Of a stretch of 64,000 nucleotides of DNA, positions 13,001-25,000 are shown one piece after another (positions within the stretch are counted from its first letter, which is position 1; each line of letters begins with the position of its first letter). The stretch lies in contig JAGYXB010001569.1 in assembly GCA_022495005.1 (NCBI GenBank), positions 2,666,001 to 2,730,000 on the forward strand, given 5' to 3'. Source of the DNA: Rhyacophila brunnea. Its lineage: Eukaryota; Arthropoda; Insecta; Trichoptera; Rhyacophilidae. A program made the position numbers and the translations under genes. Below the pieces are notes generated by a model. That model was not told the origin of the DNA, made no database searches, and was given only the letters and a program-made list of their open reading frames with translations.

Positions 13001-16000
13001 TATATAAATAGATTATCTACAATATTTAAGGAATGTCCAGGATCATGCTCTGAAAATACCATAAATTCTCCATTTTGACCTACACGGCGCACGTTGGCCC
13101 TTGTATTATAGCTGTAGTTTTCGTTTTACTTAACACTTTTTTTAATTTAATATGGACACTGACGTTCCGTGGGGTTAAGCAAATCACGCGTATTTTAAAG
13201 GAAGGAAAATGACGAAAACACGAATATTACAACTTTTGAAGAAAACTGCAGTTTTCTATGAAGCGGACGGGTAGAAAATGCCGAAATCTTAGTTTAAAAA
13301 ATAATGGCAGCAATAAAAATCCTGGCAATCAATCCTATTATTCCTATTTTGTATTGTGTATGTGTATCCAATGGCGGTTTATTTTATTATCCTAAAATAC
13401 ATATTATTAATATGTATATTCAAGGGGTTCCATGACAAATAATTCCAAGTCAGAAAATGACAAAACAGAACAACGATAAATATAACTATGACCTTTCAGG
13501 AAAAATATAAATTTAATATTGAAATTGTCCTATTTCTATTATGTTGATAGATTTTTAATAGCGCAGATTTTTAATACGCCACAACAAATCAACTTATATA
13601 CCTACCTAATTTCTGCATTCCTAATCGCTACAAAGCCTCAAATAAACGGGACTTAACTCGTTGTTGCCGGCAAGCTTAGGATATCTCATCTTAATCAATA
13701 CAATATGTTCAAAATGATTGGGTGACTAGGTAGAACGAAATAATGACCTAACCTAACCTAAATAGATTCCACAAAAATTGATGTTTCATTTTTCCCCTGG
13801 CTGTTCTGTTTTGTCCGGATACCATTCAAGGCAGCCTTACACAGAAAGAAGAATATTAGGTACTTACTATACGTTTATCCTGGATACAGCGGCAAACACA
13901 TTTTGAAAATAGCCGATATACTGGATTATTTGTTAGTTTGGGTTCGGTAAAGTTAGGTTAGGTTAGGTTAGTTTATCCTAACAAATAATCCAGTATATCG
14001 CCTATTTTCAAAATGTGTTTGCCGCTGTATCCAGGATAACCGTATAGTAGCGAATATTATTTGAACTGACCTGCTGGTATATTCTTGGCTGCGGACACCA
14101 TGTTGTCGACAGGCCGCCTCGTGTGCTTAATCCCCCATAGTCCACCTGCATCGCGTTGACCAAGGTATTTTACCTGGAATTCATAAAAAATATTGTTTTA
14201 ATATATTATATAATATCATGTACTAAGAGCGTACATAAGTGAAACGGCAAATAATTTTCAACAGTATGTGGAACGAAATTTCGCAGTCATCGCCAATCGG
14301 AGACTGATAGTCGAGGTGTGAGCACGTCAATTTGTTTTGTTATGGCGTCGGAGGAATATATTCTTAAATCGTGTAAAGATGACTAAAACGTTCCGCATGT
14401 AGTTGAAAAAGAAATCATGTCAATGAATATACTATTATTATTACGAATATAATAATAAACATAACATTAAAAGGACGCATGTTGAATTTTTATGACAAAT
14501 TATATTTCGTTGAGCTCGCGCCATTTGCACAATCCGCGCATCGCCTAGTCACGATCTTTTTAGACCATGCCTCAGCTGAAGTATATCCTTAAGGGCCCGC
14601 TGAAGAGCCCGCCGTTCAAATATAATTCAGTATAAAAAGGACCTCGGCGTCGTAACTACGTCAATTTAAATCGACCTTTTCGCAAAAATCACTAATCATC
14701 GGAGATTTTATTTCAAGAAATATTATTATTATTACTGATAATTTCTGCCGCGCGGAGAATTATTATTATTTTATGAACACCTGCGAGATGAAGCCGATCA
14801 GAAAACAGGGCTGTCAAAATAATATTAAGCATTCATATTTTTAAATGTTAATTTCATCATGGTTTTTAATCAAACCTGTGCAAGTACGTACTGATAACTT
14901 GGGTGGATTTTGTAGCAAACATACTATTGATATATATACTGGTATATTATTATTATAACCCAATTCAAATTGAACATAGGTTGATACTCAAATACTATTA
15001 TAGTATGTTTATGATTTCGAGAAAATAATACGATGATATAATTAATCCATATCAATTATTTGAAAACATTACATTCGCACTTTGCACAAAATTACAAACA
15101 CATTTGAAGTTTGCCGCACACGTACAGACCACGTGATATTTGTTTACGCAAAATCGTCGCTTTTCAAAATGGCGAATTTGATTACCAGATTTTACTGCGA
15201 TGAATCAGTATGTTCCTTTTGTCTTTTTTTTATTCGTAGGTTTGTTTACTATGTACACCGAGAAATTTCCATTTATAAACTCGGAAACGATTTTTACAGA
15301 AGAGTTTTGGAATATAATGCAAAAACTGGAAAAAATTCTATCATGGGTGTTGACTTCCTGAATTAGCTAACCCCAGGTCCATGCCACTACGTGAACTACA
15401 GTGGATATTAAGCCATTTTCACACTGGCAACAAGTTGCTGGCAACCTCATTAAATTTTACGATACTTACCATAATTGCTTAAGAAATTTTACAATAATTA
15501 TCGTAAAATCTAACGAGGCTGCCAGCAAATTAACTTGTTGCCAGTGTGGACCCGGCATTAGATGCACAAAACTTAAATAATATATATTATAAATAAAAAT
15601 TTAAAATTATAAATATATATTATGATTTATGTCTTCGACAGCCCTGATGAAATAAATGTGAAATATGAGTCTGATCAGTCACAGAGCAAATTTATTAACA
15701 CAAACAACTTTGACACGACCTTTTTATGTTAACTAGTAGACCAGATATTATGGACCACATGTTAAAAAATCATATTTTCAATTCTCAAGGCCAATTCTGT
15801 AGAACGTCCTCTTAAATGCATTAGTTGAGGCACGGTCTAAAAAGATCGTTGCTAGGCGATGCGCGGACTGCGGGTCGCGGGTGCAAATGATACCTGTCAA
15901 ACGAAATATTATTTTTCATATAAATCCAACATACGTTCATTTTATGTTCTGTTTATTGTTCTATTAGTAACAAGAGTTGCGACTGAACTGTCGAGCCGTG

Positions 16001-19000
16001 CGGACGTGTTTTTGCATCGCTATTATTTCGCTTTCGTTATCTTCAATTTTGACTCTGCTATTCACAAGTTTTTGATCCCGTTTCTATACTAATACCTTCG
16101 CCTGCCCTTGGAATACGATTTGTGAAACTTTTGTGTGTTTTTCCCTTGGACTTTCCCGGGAATTGTGACTTTTAATTCGTTTAATAATAGTTACGTAATT
16201 ATTGTAACAATAATATTTATTGTGCGATAAATTGTGGTTGAGTGAGTGACGTGTGACGAGTGTTACCTAGCGCCATGGTCAACCACAAAGGGGACCCCAT
16301 GCAAGTGGAAGGAATGTCCACTAGGAGGCGGAAGTCGGACGTGGCTGAGGGTATTGGTGACCCAAAGCAGGCCCCCAAGGTCAAGGATAAAAGGCCTGAG
16401 AAAGAAAAAGAGAAAGACAAGCAGAGCACTTCCACCACTTCAAAGGGCAAGGGCGTTAAGTCAAGGGCTGGTTCAACCTCAGCATCTTGCGAGGAGATCA
16501 GTCCCGTGGCTTTGAGTATTCTCTCTGAGTCTCAGGAGAGTGCGTCCAGGGCGACGATTGCCATCAAAAGGGCGCTTGCCACCCTCGAGAAGGACAGTCG
16601 TATTGCCAGAGCAACCGTGAACGCAGTTGCCGAGGAGCTTGAGATGGCAATCACTGAAACGTGGGCCATGGCGATAGAGCTGGAGGCACACAAGGCAATT
16701 GTGAAGGATCGTGCCTCCTTAACGAGAGCCATCATCCAGGCTCCTTCTAATGCTCCTCCCAGGGCTCTTTGGAGTGACGTAACCCGTAGAGAGGCTCAAC
16801 CAACTAGAGTCTCCGAATGGCTACCAGTTCCTCCGAAAACTGTCGCCAGGCCGGGGGTGATGTTTTATCCGACTAAGGAGGGCCAAGAATCGACTGCCAC
16901 AAAGGAAGCGGTCATGAAAACTATTGTGCCTGAAACTTTGGGAGTGCACATCACCGAGGTACGCAAGATCCGGTGAGGCGGGATCATCGTGCATCCCAAA
17001 AGTGACGACGAGGCTAAGCGGCTCATGGCTGCCCCTGGGCTGACTGAGGCCGGCTTAAAGGCCCAAGTCGCGGGGAGAAAGCTTCCCCGCGTCATAATTT
17101 TTAATGTACCCATTGAGACGACAGAAGAGCAGCTCAAGGAGGCAATCATAAACAATACCCAGGAGGCGTCTGGCCTTGCATCTGAGGGTTACGCTGGAAC
17201 TAAACTGAGCCACAAGGCGGGACCGAAGACCGAACGTTGTCATATGATAATGTCGATCCCTGGAAAGGCTCGAGAGGCGCTGCTTAATGATGGCAGACTT
17301 TTCATGGGGTGGAATTCGTTCCCTGTGCGTGACTTTTGCGGAGTTGTCAAGTGTGCAAAGTGCCACTTATACGGACACATGGCTAAGGGTTGCAACGCTA
17401 AGGTTACAACGTGCGGCCACTGCACTAAAGAAGGGCATGACAGAGCAGACTGCCCCACCGCTGACGAACCGGGCAAGTGCCCTGCGTGCACGCGCTACAA
17501 GAAGCCGAACGGCCACTTGGCCACCGATCCCGACTGTCCCGCGCGCCTACACGCTATTGAGGAGGAAAAAAGCCGCACTGATTACTGTCCGCAATGATCT
17601 CCTTCGCTCAGATAAACGTGGGCAGAGGTCGAGCCACATCTGCCGAGCTGCTTGAGGTTGCTCGGGATCAGAATACGGACATAATTATGATACAAGAGCC
17701 ATACGCCTTTGGTCCCAATCGGGGCCTAAGCGGTGGCCGTATCATACAAGCTACCCCGAAATCTCTAGCTTGCATATTTGTAATTGACACCGCACTGACT
17801 GTGTTGCATCTCTCGCATCTATCCAATGAGCTCTTCGCGGTGGCGGAGATTGCTAATAACAGGGGGCTCTCCATTGTAGTTATATCTGCGTATTTTCAGT
17901 ACAGTTCTTCTACCCTGTATTGCACAAAACAACTGGAGAAAATCTTATATGCTTGCAGAGGCAAGCAGATAATTGTTGGGGCGGACGTTAACGTCCAGTT
18001 CTTGCTCTGGGCCCCCTCTGGGCCCAGACGTAACAAGGACAAACCTGAGCCACTCGAGGAGCTCTTGGCCGCCTTTGATTTGACGGTGCTAAATGACCCT
18101 AACGGGCCGGCCACTTTCTCCACCAGAAATGGTGAGTCACATATTGATGTCACTCTGACATCCAGTGGCGTTGCCAGACGCGCCGTGGACTGGCAGGTCC
18201 ACACGGACGCGGTGGCTAGCGATCACCGTCTGATCACATTTTCGTTCAGAGTTGCGATAGATGCGGCCCCATTGAGCCAAACCGAGAGCCTACTACTTCC
18301 CAGGCGCTTTCGGACGAGCGGTGTCAATTGGGATGCTTTTGACGTCAAAATTGGTGGACTGGCCTCTGCCATGTCGGCTGACGATCTCCACCAAAGAGCC
18401 AATGACTTGACTGCGTTCATTACTCAAACTGCGGAGTCCACGCTGGGTAGAACCTCTCTGAGGCCACCCAACCTTGCGCCATGGTGGATACCAAAATTGA
18501 CGTCTTTGAGAAGGACCATGAGACTTGCCCAAAGAAAATTGCAAAGAGCTAGAAGATCTCAGAACGACTTACCCAGAAATGACAAACCTACGGAGATTGC
18601 TTATAAATCCGCAAGGGCAAAATTCAAAAAAGAGTTAAATAAAGCCAAGAAAAAGCACTGGCGGGATTTTGTCTCTGAAATGGGGGGCTATGATCCGTGG
18701 AGACCGCCTTTCCGCGTGATAAAGCTGGGCTCAAGGCCTGGTAAAGTCATGGCGGCTATGCGGCGCCCCGATGGCACCTTTGCGATGGACAGCGCAGAGT
18801 CTGCATCCATACTGCTGGAAGCTCTAATTCCACAGGACATACCTACGGCACATGAAGATGACAGAACCTGTCAACTAAGACTATCTGCAATCTTGCCGTT
18901 GGAAACTCACCATTCTCCTGAGCTTACCCAGTCGGAGGTGGGATTAATTTTTAATGGCCTCAGGGCGGGCAAAGCCCCCGGACCTGATGGGATTAGCAAT

Positions 19001-22000
19001 GTGATTGCCAGAAGGGCGTGGCTTCGAGCACCTCATGAGATAGTCGGGCTGTATGCTGACTGCATGAGCAGGGGCATCTTCCCGGACTGTTGGAAGAAGG
19101 GTCTCCTTAGGATTATACCTAAGATGAGCACACGACCACCGCATGACCCAAAAGCGTACCGTCCAATCACTCTTCTGCCAGTGCTGGGTAAGATATTGGA
19201 GCGGTTAATCAGCAGAAGACTGGAGGACCACCTTGAGAGAATCTACCCTATCTCGGAGAGGCAATTTGGCTTTAGACCCGGCAAGTCTACTGAGGACGCT
19301 ATCAGATTTGCACAGAAATTTGTTGAGGACTCAGAAGGAGTTATTGTGGCAGGCTTCTTTTTGGACATAGCCGGTGCCTTCGACACCGCATGGTGGCCAT
19401 TAATTCTATCTAAGCTTCGGCTCCGACAGATCCCGGGGGACCTCTTTGCCCTAGTGCAAAGCTATTTTAATAAAAGGGAAGTTATATACGACTCTAGCAC
19501 TGAATTGATTTACAGGGAGACCACCATGGGGTGTCCGCAGGGTTCCGTGCTTGGCCCCTTGCTATGGAATATACTTTTTGACGATGTTTTGACGTTACCT
19601 CTGCCACCGGGCTGCGCGCTCGTCGCGTACGCTGATGACCTTCTTTTACTAGTTGGCTCGTCGAGCCGTCCGACACTCGAGCGCGTAGCTAAGGACGCAT
19701 TATCGAGAATCCTTAACCTTAAGCTTGCATTTGCACCTGGCAAAACGGAAGCTATCCTCCTAAAACGGAAGCTCAAGGATAAACATAAATAAGCGATCAC
19801 CCGCAGTGCGCTTCGGCGACTCTGCTATAAGGTTTTCTCGAGAGGTGACCTACTTGGGGGTCGTTCTGGACGAGAAGCAGACCTTTTTGAAACATGCTAA
19901 AGTAATTGTGGCTAAGGCCAACTCAGCCTATCAGAAGGTTGCTCGCCTGGCGGGCAACAATTGGGGCCTAAAGCCTCGGGCCCTGAGAATCGCCTACGAG
20001 GCTATATTCATGGGCATCGCTGGCTATGCCGCCAGCGTGTGGCACACCAAAGCCTCGCTGAAAATTGTGAAGAGGGCTCTGCTTAGCGGACAGAGGGCTA
20101 CTCTGATTGGCCTTACTAAGGCCTATAGGACCACATCTTCGGATGCCCTAGCGGTCCTTGCGGGGGTCTTTCCCCTCGACTTGCACGTTCAAATTAGAGG
20201 ATCGATCACTCTCCTTATGAGGAGGATCAATACAACTCTCGCCGGTGTCCCTCTGACACCGCCATCGAGAGTGGAGGGCGTGAGCTACAGAAAAACTGTA
20301 TCTGAGCTGGTCTACAAGACCGCATATGCGGCATGGCAGGCGAGATGGGTGACCTCCTCTAAGGGCCGCCAGACTTTTCTATACTTTCCAGATGTCTCGG
20401 TGAGACACATGACGAGGAGACTGGTGCCTACCCACTGGACTAGTCAATTCATGACTGGCCATGGAAACTTTGCGGCCAAACTGCAGGGGTTTGGTTTGGC
20501 AGGACATGGGTCGGGTTGCTCATGTGGACACGACCAGCAGGACGCAGAGCACGTCCTGTGGGACTGTCCACTTATGGGCCCCGAACGAGTGGAGTTGTTT
20601 GCCCGGGTCCGACCCCATTCGGGCCCAATAGGACACGCGGACATGGTGGCAACCGAGGCCAATTTTGCGGCCTTTACTAAATTCGCCAGAGCGTACGGGG
20701 GGCGGGACACTCTCGACTCCCCTTGCGACTCTTCAAACTAAAGTCACTCTGATAGTTGCCATATAAATTAACATCATGCATTCGCACTTCGGTGCAAGGT
20801 TGTATCACCAGTCCCGTGCGGCTCTGCTCGGGACAAAATGAGGGCTTAAATTCTTTGATCTGGCACACGTAAGGGTTATGTTAGCCGGCCGCGTATGACG
20901 TGGCTGCATATACATAACGGGAGCGGAGGTGGGAATTTTACACACCATGTTCCATTAGTAACAATAATAATATATTCATTGACATGTTTTCTTTTTAAAG
21001 TAAATGGGCAACGTTTTTAGTCATCTTTACACGATTTTAGAATTAATTGACCCGTCGCCATCACGCAGCAAAGTGACGTGCTTCTGGCTCGAGATTCTCT
21101 CAGTGAATGGCAGCGAGTCCAAAATTTCGTCGCGCCTACAGTTGGAAATTATTTGGCGTTTCACTGATGCGTCACCTTGGTGTGTGAGCCAAGCTGAACA
21201 AATGAAGAAGTCTGTGAAATTGTTCGTATTGTGTATTAATTACAGTCATACAGTCTATTTTAAATCTACATATTGATTGCTTATTCAATATTGCCTATAA
21301 ATATTTGAATTAAATGAACAATAAATGAGTTATATTATCAAAGATAAGTTGGCAACAGTGACGTCCCTAGGCAAAATGCCGCCCCTAAGCAGCGCCAAAA
21401 AGCCGCCCCATTTTTTATACAGTATTATTTATCATCCTTTCCTGATTCAAATATCTAAGAAATGTATTGTATGGATACATTACTAACAAAATATATAAGT
21501 ACTTACCACTAAATCTAATTTAAATGGCATACTTCAATTGACAGTTTTGCGTGTCCACGGTTTCAGATATATTTAAATATACACCTGACAACTTTCAAAA
21601 CTCGCGAATGACTGGCAAAAACATTTGGTTAAATTAATGTCAGTATGTACCTACCTATAATTCAAATATGCACGTGTCATTGCTAGTCATCAAGGATGTG
21701 ACGTCCAAGGACAATGGAAGTAAACTAGACATCGCGAACCCCACAAAAAAATCAGGCCTGTTAAACTTTTTATGTTAATTAATACTTTTTTTTCTAACCA
21801 GTGAGCCCAATCTTTTATTGGAAAGATATTTCCGTTATTGCTAAGTTTAGACACCTATTTTTATATATATACCTAAAGATTCGTCCTCGATTTGCCGCCC
21901 TTCGAGTAACTGCCACCCCCAAGCGACGCTCAATCAGCCTACCCCCACGGGACGTCACTGCCTAACCTAACCTAACTTAACCTACCCCAACCTAATATTA

Positions 22001-25000
22001 CCTAATATAATCTTAGTTTGCGATAATGATCAAATTTTAAATTAACAATTATTGGATCGAAAAGCATCTGCGCCGACAGAAAAAGGTATTTATTATAATT
22101 GTCTACATGGAATAAACTGTTTTCGTAAAAAAATATTGTAAAAGCTCATGACGGCATCTGCGGCACAATTACCGTATTTTTTCACGCATATACGTTAGTA
22201 TTTAGCATTTATTTTTATCATTTAAAACAGTGGTTTCCAAACTTTATGTTTCTACGCCTCCCTATTAAAAAATCTAATCTTCGCGCCTCCCCCCTCTTTA
22301 TTTCATTAAATAATACAGATACATTTTTAAATATTCAAAAATGTACAAAAACAAAAGTGAAAAAATAAATAAAAATAAACAAGGTTTTATACTAAGTAGG
22401 TACTAATATTATATTCATTTTTAAATTAATTTGTTTTTCATGCGATGAATGTGCATGTTTATTAGTACAATCAATCCAAATTCATCATCGTTCATTGACG
22501 AATGGATTCTATCATGAGCCCCGCATCCTGAAGCGGGTCCCCATGCCAGTATCTTTGGCGGGCCCACCTACCTATCGCTGAGGTTAAGGGCAATGTGGTG
22601 CTCTAAAGCAGTGCTCCGCAACCGGTGTGCCGCGAGACGATGCTAGGTGTGCCGCGGCGCATTGTGTCAAAAAATGCAAATAATTTTGTATATTATACAA
22701 TACTTACTTAATGGCCAAATTTGCACTCATAATAATTATTAATTATTAGATATAATTATATATAATAATAATAAAATTATAATTGAAAATTACAATATTT
22801 GAGCACCTGAATAAAATTAATAAAAACAATGCAAGGTCAGAATGAAAATATATTGATATGCTTCACTACCATAGGGATATTAAATAAATTCACTACCATT
22901 GAAAACAAGCAATGAATTTTGGGTCCGGCCCAAAAACTTATAACTTTGCTACAAAAAAAATTTCATCATTACTTTCATACAATCAATACGACTGGATTCG
23001 AAACCCTTTTACAACCAATTCCGGGAATTCTATAGAAGCACTATAATTATATTCGTAAAGAATTTTGTTGAATTGAGGAACGACGTGACGCTAAAAATGA
23101 ATTTCGCCGATGTTCCATTGGGTATTTTCTGGATTTCGGTTAATAAAGAATATCCTCGGATTTCCGACAGGGCTATCGCAGTTCAGCTCCCATTTTATAC
23201 GACATATACCTATGCGAGAAACTTTTTTCGACTCAAGCTATAATATTAAAAATGATAAGCAGTCATACTTGCCGGGTGATAAGAACTTCGGGTTTTTCTT
23301 TCGTCAGAGCTCTAGTTTGGGGGCCCAGGCTCAGATGAGGCGTGGCATATCAACCAGATAAGTGAGATAAACACAAATTACAAATTTTCTCTAATGCTTT
23401 TTAAATATGCGATTGGAGAGTGTTCGTATTAATAAATACAAAGAATAGCTAAACATACAATGAATACCATTAATTTTACCTCGAACACCATTTGAAAAAC
23501 ACTACCTACTTTAGAGTATCACACTGTCTTTAACCTTAGCAATAGATAGGGGGCCCGCTTCAGCATGTGGGGTCCATATTTTGATGTATAAATTGTTTTA
23601 CCTGTGGTGTGCCGCGGAATTCTGGGAATTCCTTTGGTGTGCCATGGGTGAGAAAAGGTTGCGGAGCACTGCTCTAAAGTATTGTTTCCTAAATTATACA
23701 CATATTATTTAAAATATTTAATAGCCCTAGACTTTTTTTTAATATTAATAAAATAATGTGAAAAGTGCATAAGCAAACTAACCAAGAACAGAGTAGATAG
23801 ATTTTTGTTTGCTTCAATATATCTGGCGCAGAAATCATTATTTAAAAGTGGAAATATGGCGAACTTATTTTTTTGTAATTTTGATTTCCAAAGCTCCAAT
23901 TTTTTTATGAATGCCTTCACTTTGTCTTTTTAAATCAGAGAATGCATTAGCGCGCTTTAAAATAGTATATACGTGAGGTATTATAAAATTCGACTCCATA
24001 TTTTCAGACAGGTTTGCAAACAACCTTTTATAGGACTGTAGTTTATAGCTAGCGGCCGTTTTATAAAATATGCATTTGCAAACTGCAAACCTGTGGCTAC
24101 ATTAATTGTGTTAAACTTTTCATGCCTCCCAGTTTGGAAATCGCCGATTTAAAATATTTACGAATATCCTACGGCGAATTAATCGCGGCACACAGTTCGA
24201 AAACCTTTGCTGTTGTTGCCAGTGTTCTGCGGAACACGAATTGGGAGACTTTGTACTATTATACTATTAAGTTAATAATAACATTGAAACGGGTCTATTA
24301 TCGGTTTATATTGTTTCAAAAGAACTTAATGCTTCCATGGCAAGGTTGGTAGGTACTATAGCATCATTAAATTGTTTATTATCCACTGGCCACGGCTGTA
24401 ATCGCAATTCGATTTGGTTCTGGCATACTTTATCGTGCGTATAAAATTATCTTGGAAACGTTTTCAATTAAGTACTTGTGTATTTTTTTTCAAAAACAAT
24501 TTACGCAATATTGAATCGTGTAAGTGACCTCATGGCGGAAGATCCACCGTGACCCCGGATGATTTGACCGTAGGGCAGCCTTCCCCACGAACGTCAGTGG
24601 GAAAACCGTGGCATTTAGTCCGTCCACCTGGATGGAATTCTTCTCGACCTGACCAGTCGTCATAATCCCTGTGGGAGATGAGTGGCGCCAGTCCGTTGAG
24701 AAGGCTGTTTGACAGAAAATCATGCTAGTCACAATCTTCAGTCGTAAGGTCTTGATGAAAGAGAAGATTTTGTAAGAAGACATTGTAAAGCCATCCTTAT
24801 TTCATGTAGATTAAAATATATCACCACGTGATTCATTATAGATTTAAGCCTTTTATATTTTAAACTTATTGGACTGAAATTGGGTCAATGTTGGTATTGT
24901 GGAATAGTTTTTTGAAGGTAATGTGGAATATAATATAATAGGTATAAGCCCAGCAAAGGTTAAAAGTGAAACGGAATCTGATTCTAGTTGCGATAGTTTT

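Larger units (their letters stand above)
15974..20953 (+). mobile_element. R1-clade non-LTR retrotransposon, near full length
   Basis: The 4,980-bp element is flanked by an 11-bp target duplication, ATTAGTAACAA (15963-15973 and 20954-20964). The layout is a GC-richer 5' leader of about 300 bp, ORF1 at 16275, ORF2 at 17594 and a 3' region of about 210 bp without a poly(A) tail. ORF1 and ORF2 overlap by ATGA, as in many R1 elements. The clade call rests on ORF2 motifs (FLDIAGAFD.AWWP, YADDLLLL) and the triple zinc-knuckle ORF1. It is inserted in a MITE within a host intron, not in ribosomal DNA. One stop and one frameshift make this copy non-autonomous. Confidence 0.93.
15816..21178 (+). mobile_element. 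TTAA-flanked MITE, copy B, split by the R1-clade LINE
   Basis: The two halves, 15816-15973 and 20954-21178, rejoin to match copies A and C, including the AATAATA..TATTCATTGACATGTT block next to the insertion point. TTAA is at 15812-15815. The interruption is the LINE described next. The right terminus is diverged, so that border is approximate. Confidence 0.75.

Noticed and set aside
15166..15208. MANLITRFYCDES followed by GTATGT as a first exon
   Set aside because: Only 13 codons, no leader or partner evidence; chance is likely.
16865..17155. Antisense frames within the LINE (also 17055-17366, 18293-18544, 19510-19800)
   Set aside because: They are shadows of the strong sense ORF1 and ORF2 coding sequence and carry no motifs.
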